Part shown: in pieces, positions 1 through 4,826 of the stretch
Position numbering within the stretch: the first letter of the stretch is position 1
Layout of the letters: the number at the start of each line of letters is the position of its first letter
Assembly: GCA_029267645.1 (NCBI GenBank)
Contig: JAJUIM010000152.1
Coordinates: forward strand, 1-5,365
Direction of reading: 5' to 3'
DNA length: 5,365 nucleotides
Origin: Microbacterium sp.
GTDB lineage: Bacteria; Actinomycetota; Actinomycetes; Actinomycetales; Microbacteriaceae
Translations under genes and position numbers: made by a program
The notes under the pieces: model-generated
Told to the model about the DNA's origin: nothing
The model's database searches: none
The model's input: the letters and a program-made list of their open reading frames with translations, nothing else

Positions 1-1398
1 ATCCGACAGATCATCATCGATCACAACATCCAGGTCCGTGTCGCCCGTGTTCTCACCCGACAGCGTGTACGTCACCGTCTCGCCCGGCTGAACCTCCGAA
101 CCCGACACCGGATCCGACGACTTCGAGAACACATAACCCGGGTTGCACGCGTCATCGATGATCTCCTGAAGAGACTCAGACAGCGAGTCCCAGCCGGTCT
201 GGTAATAGTCAGAGCCGGCGACCGGTCCAGAGATCGCAGCGAGATTCGGGACCGCATAATCAGCGGCACCGACCGGACCGACTCCTGCGGCGACGACCCG
301 CGTGCCGCTCGCCTTCAGCGTGTTTGCAGCGGCGACGGCGAAGTCGACGTTGCGGACCTTCGTCCGAAGCTGATTCGTATTCCCGCCGGCATTCGGGTCG
401 AGGCCGGTGATCTCGTCGTTGTCGAGCGTCGGCAGCCCGTCCGTCAGGAAAACGACGAGGTCTGTCTCGGCGGCGTCCGGTGCGAGCTGCGAGAGCCCCG
501 CGTCCCAGTTCGTGCCCTGGAGGTAGCTTCCGCCGCGCTCGACCCTGTTGAGCGATGCGACGCGATCGTGCGCGGCCTCGACGTCAGCGGCGTCCGTCAT
601 CGAGAATGCCTGCGTCGTCTCCATCTGCCCCGCGGCAGGAGCCGTGCCGGAGAACGTCGCGATGCGAAGCGTCGATCCTTCCGACCCCTCGAACCCGTCG
701 ATGAAGCTGTTGACAGCGTCGCGGTAGGGGCTGTCGTGCGGCCTGAACTGGCCGTCTGTCGAGAAGGACAGGTCCGCCACGAGGGTGACGTCGATGCCTT
801 CGTCACATGCCAGCGTACGCAGATTCGGATTGTCTCGAGTGACGGCCATGAAACCGGCGTCGTTCAAATATGCGGCATCGGAGTTGACGCTGCTCGCTTC
901 GAATCCCGCGGGAACCGCGATCGTCTCGCCCGCCGCGACAGGGCCCGTATGGAACCCGTAGCGCTCGAGCACGACGGCTTGCGACCCGTCGAACCGCGCG
1001 CGCGTCTCGCGCTCGATGACTGAGTACCCGTCGGGGGCGGAAACCGGAACCACCCAGTAACCGGCATCGCTCGGCTCGAGCGACGAGAGCACAGCGCGCC
1101 CGTCTGCTCCCGATGCGAACGTCGCAACCGCGCCGTCGGCAGACGACGGCCGCTGGTCTGCGGAACCGGCGATGACGGCGAACGTCACGCCTTCGACCCC
1201 TGTGACCGCTCCGGCGGCTGTCCCGTTCCTGTCGCCTCCCGCGGTGACGACGAGTTCGGCCCTGCCATCGTCCGGTACTGCGAACGCCGGGCCCGCGTGC
1301 TGCACTCCCAGAAGCGCAACCGAGACCGCCGCGGCTATCGCGAAGCCGCGTCTGGTTCCCGGCACCACGCTGCTGGCGCGTTTTCTGTCAGACCGCAT
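1..1398 (-). CDS. Secreted VWA-domain surface adhesin with DUF11-like repeat (N-terminal 466 residues, partial)
   Basis: Read on the minus strand, the frame is open from the ATG at 1398 to the window edge. Seen: residues 1-40 form a signal peptide (basic n-region ending TRRGF, Ala/Val-rich core, likely cleavage after AFA at 38-40). Residues about 47-140 are a beta-rich segment resembling SpaA/prealbumin-like domains (EGVTFAV, GADGRAVLSSLEP, PDGYSV). Residues about 198-418 are a VWA domain with a complete MIDAS metal site: DLSFS at 209-213, T296 in GTNWD, and D320 in VVFLTDG. C198 and C418 flank the domain and could form a disulfide. From about residue 424 a DUF11/DUF7927-like stalk repeat begins (SSDPVSGSEVQPGETVTYTL) and runs off the window. 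VWA-MIDAS proteins usually bind extracellular ligands through a divalent metal, so an adhesive role is inferred. The C-terminal anchor (sortase motif or transmembrane tail) is not visible. The start is supported by a strong ribosome binding site and the signal peptide directly after it. Divergent from the LuxR-type gene, its likely regulator. Confidence 0.88.
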   Translation of the reverse strand, partial: MRSDRKRASSVVPGTRRGFAIAAAVSVALLGVQHAGPAFAVPDDGRAELVVTAGGDRNGTAAGAVTGVEGVTFAVIAGSADQRPSSADGAVATFASGADGRAVLSSLEPSDAGYWVVPVSAPDGYSVIERETRARFDGSQAVVLERYGFHTGPVAAGETIAVPAGFEASSVNSDAAYLNDAGFMAVTRDNPNLRTLACDEGIDVTLVADLSFSTDGQFRPHDSPYRDAVNSFIDGFEGSEGSTLRIATFSGTAPAAGQMETTQAFSMTDAADVEAAHDRVASLNRVERGGSYLQGTNWDAGLSQLAPDAAETDLVVFLTDGLPTLDNDEITGLDPNAGGNTNQLRTKVRNVDFAVAAANTLKASGTRVVAAGVGPVGAADYAVPNLAAISGPVAGSDYYQTGWDSLSESLQEIIDDACNPGYVFSKSSDPVSGSEVQPGETVTYTLSGENTGDTDLDVVIDDDLSD

Positions 1399-1401
1399 GA
1401 T

Positions 1402-1408
1402 CCCCCTC
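1402..1408 (-). promoter_or_regulatory. Ribosome binding site of the VWA adhesin gene
   Basis: On the minus strand, GAGGGGG lies three bases before the ATG at 1398, inside the purine run AAGAGGGGGA. It fixes the start at 1398, although the frame stays open further upstream. Confidence 0.7.
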
Positions 1409-1446
1409 TTCTCTCTCAAGCGAGCTGCCTCGTGCACACGAAGCAG

Positions 1447-1485
1447 CGCGCAGCGGTCGGGCCTGAACCGTCGGGCCGCTGCGCG
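1447..1485. repeat. 10-bp perfect inverted repeat with 19-bp spacer
   Basis: CGCGCAGCGG at 1447-1456 is the exact reverse complement of CCGCTGCGCG at 1476-1485. The spacer also holds most of a direct repeat of GTCGGGCC (1456-1463 and 1470-1477). If adhesin transcription starts near 1484, this would fold into a stem-loop at the 5' end of its leader; it could equally be a protein-binding dyad. No T-run follows on either strand, so an intrinsic terminator is unlikely. Confidence 0.5.
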
Positions 1486-1491
1486 TCATGA
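1482..1491. repeat. Direct repeat copy 1, CGCGTCATGA
   Basis: First of two identical 10-mers in the divergent region; its core TCATGA is palindromic. It overlaps the right arm of the 1447-1485 dyad and abuts the possible -10 of the adhesin gene. Regulator binding here would interfere with adhesin transcription. Function unknown. Confidence 0.4.
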
Positions 1492-1496
1492 GTATC
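1491..1496 (-). promoter_or_regulatory. Possible -10 element for the adhesin gene
   Basis: The minus strand reads GATACT here, four of six matches to TATAAT, about 93 bases upstream of the adhesin ATG. No sigma-70-like -35 is found at 17-18 bp spacing (it reads GGCGTT), which would suit an activator-dependent promoter. A start of transcription near 1484 would place the TACCCCC pair near -53 to -70. This is inference from a weak match. Confidence 0.25.
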
Positions 1497-1504
1497 AACC
1501 GCTC

Positions 1505-1533
1505 CCGGCGACGAACGCCGGTGCTGAGACCGG
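1505..1533. repeat. Two overlapping small dyads
   Basis: CCGGCG (1505-1510) pairs with CGCCGG (1516-1521) across a 5-base loop, and CCGGT (1518-1522) pairs with ACCGG (1529-1533) across 6 bases. They share bases 1518-1521, so as RNA they are mutually exclusive. They lie between the possible adhesin -10 and the TACCCCC pair, so as DNA they may be operator half-sites. In DNA of this GC content, short dyads also occur by chance. Confidence 0.25.
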
Positions 1534-1536
1534 AAT

Positions 1537-1554
1537 TACCCCCCGGATACCCCC
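1537..1554. promoter_or_regulatory. Tandem TACCCCC-N4-TACCCCC element, candidate LuxR-family operator
   Basis: TACCCCC occurs at 1537-1543 and again at 1548-1554, a start-to-start distance of 11 bp, so both copies face the same side of the helix. On the adhesin's strand they read GGGGGTA. Known: the LuxR-type regulator RamA of Corynebacterium glutamicum binds paired C-run/G-run sites of similar form, and MalT boxes are G-rich and act as phased direct repeats. Inferred: this is the binding site of the adjacent regulator. Confidence 0.45.
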
Positions 1555-1577
1555 GAGCGCACCGATCAGGCGCGACT

Positions 1578-1587
1578 CGCGTCATGA
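1578..1587. repeat. Direct repeat copy 2, CGCGTCATGA
   Basis: Second identical 10-mer, 96 bp (about nine helical turns) from copy 1 and 68 bp before the regulator's ATG, just upstream of the TATAGG hexamer at 1607-1612. The two copies bracket the TACCCCC pair, an arrangement that would allow looping or shared control of both promoters. Function unknown. Confidence 0.4.
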
Positions 1588-1644
1588 AGAGCTGATCTCC
1601 GCGTCTTATAGGAGACGGTTATCCATTCTTCTGGTTGACAGGCA

Positions 1645-1650
1645 GAGGAG
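1645..1650 (+). promoter_or_regulatory. Ribosome binding site that sets the regulator start
   Basis: GAGGAG lies four bases before the ATG at 1655. It decides the start, because the reading frame is open far upstream into sequence antisense to the adhesin gene. The first predicted structured segment of the protein begins about 16 residues after this ATG. Confidence 0.75.
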
Positions 1651-1654
1651 CCCA

Positions 1655-3490
1655 ATGGACGCAGAAGTCTCGAGGCTGCGGTTCACGGACCGTTTTGGGG
1701 ACATCAACGAGCTACGAGTGGCGTGCCTTCTGGCGGTTCCCAAGGTCGTTGATCACGGCCTCGCTCGGCGCCTGACGAGTCGCTCCGACGCAGCCGTGTT
1801 CTTGGACCGTCTCGTGACGCTGGGGTTCGGCGTGACCTCCGACGACTCGGCGCAGGTCGTCCTCGAGCCCGCGATGCGCCACGATGCGCGCAGCCTCTTG
1901 CGGGTGAGATGGCGGTCGGACTTCATCGAGGCATCGCGGATCGCCGCGCAATGGCACATCGAGCGCGGCGACTACGCGCAGGCGCTCGACCACGCGCTCG
2001 ACAGCGAGGACATCGCGCTCATCGGGCATGTCGGCATCCGCGCGTGGCCGCCGAAGGGCAAGGCGCGTCCGTACGTGCTCGACCGCGTCCGGGCGCTGCC
2101 GGCCGACCTCGTCCGCGAAAATGCTCCGCTCTCGCTGTGGCTGGCGAGCCAGCTCGTCGAGTCGCCAGACGACAGCGGCGATGCCCGGGCCCACCTTCGC
2201 GCCGCGATCGCCGCCGCGCGAGACCGACCAGCCGTGAGCGACAGCGAGAACCTCCTGCTCCTGGGGATCGAGGCGCTCGCGCACAGCCGGCTCAATGACA
2301 GAGCGCGCTCCGCCGCACGCGCAACGAGCTTCGCCGCGCGATTCCGCGCGGCGTCAGCGGCTCGCCGCATCGACATCTCCCTCGCGGGCGCGCTCGTGGA
2401 CGTCGCGTATGAGCTGGCAGCCGCACTGATCCGCGACCACGCCTACACGTTGGCGAGCGCGCTGATCGCGACGCTCTCCGCATTCTGCAGCGCCCTCGAG
2501 CTGACGGAACAGCGCACGCGCACGCAGGCTCTCAAGATCTTCCTCGATGTGTGCACGGGCAGGTGTCGTCGAGCCGCGGCGGCTCTCGAACGAACGGCGG
2601 CCAGGCCTTCGAGCGACTATGCGACGCTGGCGCGGCTTGCGAAGGCGATCTTCACCATGGATCTCGACGATCTCCGCGATGCGATGACGCGCATCGACCC
2701 CGACGGCGGCACAACTCGGCGCTGGGAACTCGTGCTGTTCGGCGCCATCGTGCTCGACCTCGCGGAAGGAGACGCGACGACGGCCCGAGCTCGATACGTG
2801 ACCGCAGTCGCCGAGCGGTCGGGCGAGAACTACGACAGCGGTCACCGACGCTGTCTCAGCGCGATCGCGATCACCCTCACACTGGCCGGCGTCCCCGTGC
2901 GCCCGGTGGTACCGCTCACCTCCGATAACGACTCCATGTTCCTCACACTTCGTGCGATCGTCGACTTCCACCGCGACGGAGCCCGGCGTGCCGAGGATTC
3001 GATCACTCGAGCAGCGACTGCGGCCGACACGCCCCTGCAACGTCACTCCGCGCTGGTCCTGCTCACGCGGTTCGCCTGCCGCTCGGGCGACGACCAGCTG
3101 CTCAGATCGACGGCACGCGAGCTGAACGTGATCTACGAGCTGCACGGTGTCTGCGGCGGTCTCGTCCTCCTCACAGCGGACGACCGCGAGCGCCTCGTCG
3201 GCGCACTCGGCACCGCAAGCCCTCTCGCCGCCGCGATACGCGGCATCCCCGTCTTCGTGCGGTCCGATCAACTGCCCGACGACACCGCACTCACCGGGCG
3301 CGAAATCGAGGTGCTCACGGCCCTGGCTCAACTAGGCGACCGACGAGCGGTCGCCGAGCGGCTCTTCCTCGCGCCCTCAACTATCAAGGTGTACCTCCGC
3401 TCGATCTACCGAAAGCTCGGCGTGCACAGCGAGTCCGAGGCACTCAGACGCGCGGCGCTCCTCGGTCTCGTCCGCCCAGAGCGCCGGTAG
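1655..3490 (+). CDS. LuxR-family transcriptional regulator, MalT/LAL-like but lacking the NTPase domain
   Basis: The protein has 611 residues. Seen: residues about 17-90 resemble the winged-helix segment that follows the NTPase in MalT-type LAL regulators (DINELRVACLLAVP, AAVFLDRLVTLGF). Next comes the hallmark AAQWHIERGDYAQALDHAL at 97-115, where TPR-like helices begin, continuing as Ala/Leu/Arg-rich helices to about 540. A GerE/LuxR helix-turn-helix fills 546-608 (LTGREIEVL, then PSTIKVYLRSIYRKLGV as recognition helix and dimer segment). No Walker A or B motif and no phospho-receiver domain is present; typical LAL proteins are about 900 residues with an N-terminal STAND NTPase, so this one lacks that module. 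The product should be a cytoplasmic DNA-binding regulator whose TPR-like part senses a ligand or partner protein. Divergent placement from the surface adhesin suggests it controls that gene and perhaps its own. The LuxR family call is firm; the target is inference. Confidence 0.9.
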   Translation: MDAEVSRLRFTDRFGDINELRVACLLAVPKVVDHGLARRLTSRSDAAVFLDRLVTLGFGVTSDDSAQVVLEPAMRHDARSLLRVRWRSDFIEASRIAAQWHIERGDYAQALDHALDSEDIALIGHVGIRAWPPKGKARPYVLDRVRALPADLVRENAPLSLWLASQLVESPDDSGDARAHLRAAIAAARDRPAVSDSENLLLLGIEALAHSRLNDRARSAARATSFAARFRAASAARRIDISLAGALVDVAYELAAALIRDHAYTLASALIATLSAFCSALELTEQRTRTQALKIFLDVCTGRCRRAAAALERTAARPSSDYATLARLAKAIFTMDLDDLRDAMTRIDPDGGTTRRWELVLFGAIVLDLAEGDATTARARYVTAVAERSGENYDSGHRRCLSAIAITLTLAGVPVRPVVPLTSDNDSMFLTLRAIVDFHRDGARRAEDSITRAATAADTPLQRHSALVLLTRFACRSGDDQLLRSTARELNVIYELHGVCGGLVLLTADDRERLVGALGTASPLAAAIRGIPVFVRSDQLPDDTALTGREIEVLTALAQLGDRRAVAERLFLAPSTIKVYLRSIYRKLGVHSESEALRRAALLGLVRPERR

Positions 3491-3508
3491 CCCCTGCCGA
3501 GACCGCGT

Positions 3509-3522
3509 CGCCCCGCGGGGCG
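3509..3522. terminator. Perfect GC palindrome in the convergent spacer, possible bidirectional terminator
   Basis: CGCCCCGCGGGGCG is a perfect 14-bp palindrome in the middle of the 43-bp gap between the stop of the regulator (3488-3490) and the stop of the protease gene (TAG on the minus strand, 3534-3536). As RNA from either strand it gives a 5-bp stem with a CGCG loop. There is no U-run, so it would be a weak or non-canonical terminator of the kind often seen in high-GC actinobacteria. Confidence 0.4.
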
Positions 3523-3533
3523 CAGGCGCAGCG

Positions 3534-4826
3534 CTACCCGCCGAACAGGTCGACGGGGTTGAAGATGTCGGCCGCGAACAGCAGCGCGGCCATGCTGATC
3601 ATGAACACGACGACGACGAGCGTCAGGGGCACGAGGCGCGTCGCATCCGCGGGTTTCGGCGCGGGGCGCCCCGTCAGCTTGGCGAAGGCCCGCTTGATGC
3701 CGTCCCACAGCGCGACGACGACGTGCCCGCCGTCGAGCGGCAGCAGCGGGATCAGGTTGAACACCATGAGCGCGATGTTCAGGGACCCGAAGAGGTTCAC
3801 CAGCACCGCGACGCGGTCGACGATGGGCGCCTCGGTCGCCGCCACCTCGCCCGCGATGCGGCCCACGCCGATGACGCTGATCGGCCCGTCGGGGTCGCGC
3901 TCGCCGCCCGTGAACAGGTCGACGGCCGTGTCGTAGAGCTTCACGGGCAGCTGCACGATGATCTCGGCGACGGCGCCCGTGTTCGCGAGCGTCTGCTCGG
4001 CGCCCGCCCAGATCGGCTGGCGCACGCGCTCCTGCGTCGGGCTGAATCCGACGAAGCCGACCTCGTCGGTCACGAGCTCGCCGTCGGCGTTCGTGTACTG
4101 GTTCTCGGCGAGGATCGGCGTGATCTGCAGCGTGCGCTCGGCGCCGTCGCGCACGATCTCGACCGCGATGCGCTCATCGGGGTGCTCGCGGATGATGGCC
4201 GAGGCCTCGTCGAAGTCCGACACCGCCGTGCCGTCGACCGACGTGATCGTGTCGCCCGGCCGAAGGCCCGCCTCCGCGGCCGGCGTCGCCGGATCCGCCG
4301 CCGTGCACTCGGTCTGCTCGGTGCCGGCCGGCAGCACGCACTCCGAGACCGACGCGACGGTCGCGGTCGGCTGCTGGATGCCGATGCCGCTCAGCATGAC
4401 CGAGAACGCGATGACCGCGAGCACGAGGTTCATGAACGGCCCGCCGAGCATGACGACGACGCGCTTCCACGTCGCGAGGCGGTACAGCGTGCGCTCCCCC
4501 GCCTCGGCGATCGTCTCGTCGTTCTGCTCGCGCGCGTCCTGCACGAGCGTCGACCACAGGCGCTTCCGCGCCCCGTCCTGCGCGGGGCTCGGCGGGTACA
4601 TGCCCGCGATCGAGATGAAGCCGCCGAGCGGCAGCGCCTTGAATCCGTACTCGGTCTCGCCGACCTTCTTCGACCACAGCGTGGGACCGAAGCCGATCAT
4701 GTACTGTCCGACGCGCACACCGAACGCCTTCGCCGGCACGATGTGGCCGAGCTCGTGCAGGGCGATCGAGACGCCGAGCCCGACGAGCATGACGACGATG
4801 CCTGCGACGAACAGCAGGACGGTCAT
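3534..4826 (-). CDS. rseP: Site-2 protease family intramembrane zinc metalloprotease (M50, RseP/Rip1-like)
   Basis: The complete 430-residue protein is close to the length of Mycobacterium tuberculosis Rip1 and E. coli RseP. Seen: an N-terminal membrane helix (about 3-23) runs into the zinc motif HELGH at 24-28 with catalytic E25. A second hydrophobic segment (about 121-148) holds the conserved GGPFMN motif at 128-133. One PDZ domain lies about 178-237 (AAEAGLRPGDTITSVDGTAV). A third membrane segment carries FNLIPLLPLDGGH at 356-368, where D365 is the third zinc ligand, and a last helix lies at about 398-420. All catalytic residues are present. Family members cut transmembrane anti-sigma factors after a first cleavage, and Rip1 also cuts cell-wall proteins such as PBP3; the substrate here is unknown. 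Cysteines 163 and 174, just before the PDZ domain, may form a disulfide. The start is the ATG overlapping the upstream ligase stop, and the first helix begins immediately. No dxr or ispG neighbour, common beside actinobacterial rip genes, is visible. Confidence 0.95.
   Translation of the reverse strand: MTVLLFVAGIVVMLVGLGVSIALHELGHIVPAKAFGVRVGQYMIGFGPTLWSKKVGETEYGFKALPLGGFISIAGMYPPSPAQDGARKRLWSTLVQDAREQNDETIAEAGERTLYRLATWKRVVVMLGGPFMNLVLAVIAFSVMLSGIGIQQPTATVASVSECVLPAGTEQTECTAADPATPAAEAGLRPGDTITSVDGTAVSDFDEASAIIREHPDERIAVEIVRDGAERTLQITPILAENQYTNADGELVTDEVGFVGFSPTQERVRQPIWAGAEQTLANTGAVAEIIVQLPVKLYDTAVDLFTGGERDPDGPISVIGVGRIAGEVAATEAPIVDRVAVLVNLFGSLNIALMVFNLIPLLPLDGGHVVVALWDGIKRAFAKLTGRPAPKPADATRLVPLTLVVVVFMISMAALLFAADIFNPVDLFGG
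4823..4826 (-). promoter_or_regulatory. ATGA stop-start overlap coupling ligase and protease genes
   Basis: On the minus strand the ligase ends GAA TGA and the protease begins ATG ACC, sharing four bases. The stretch just upstream of the ATG (CCCTACGGCGACGA) has no AGGAG-like site, so the protease is probably made by reinitiation after ligase translation, which ties the two proteins to one transcript. Confidence 0.8.

Larger units (their letters stand above)
1399..1654. promoter_or_regulatory. Divergent intergenic control region between adhesin and LuxR-type regulator
   Basis: This 256-bp gap separates two divergent starts and must hold both promoters. It contains a 10-bp-arm dyad at 1447-1485, a 10-bp direct repeat at 1482-1491 and 1578-1587, two overlapping small dyads at 1505-1521 and 1518-1533, and a tandem TACCCCC pair at 1537-1554. 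Plus-strand frames running through it are open, but the region shows no protein-like conservation features and the regulator has a well-placed start at 1655, so I treat it as non-coding. A TATAGG hexamer at 1607-1612 is the best -10 candidate for the regulator, but it has no convincing -35 partner. Confidence 0.7.

Noticed and set aside
568..1127. Alternative frames on both strands within the adhesin gene
   Set aside because: The adhesin frame has a signal peptide and an intact VWA metal site; the others are Arg-rich shadows without motifs.
1447..1485. Intrinsic terminator
   Set aside because: The stem is strong, but no T-run follows on either strand, the spacer is 19 bases, and it lies upstream of both genes.
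1635..1640. Perfect TTGACA as a -35 box for the regulator
   Set aside because: It lies only 14 bases before the start codon; a -10 at 17-18 bp spacing would fall inside the gene (GACGCA) and does not match TATAAT.
1172..1654. N-terminal extension of the LuxR-type regulator by 161 residues
   Set aside because: The frame is open, but 1172-1398 is antisense to the adhesin's signal peptide and prealbumin-like region, and the added residues are low-complexity Ala/Pro/Ser/Arg sequence. GAGGAG at 1645-1650 supports the ATG at 1655.
2354..3331. Minus-strand open frame of 325 codons inside the regulator gene
   Set aside because: It is fully antisense to the LuxR-type gene, whose HTH and TPR-like parts are clear; the translation has no domain-like pattern and is a typical high-GC shadow.
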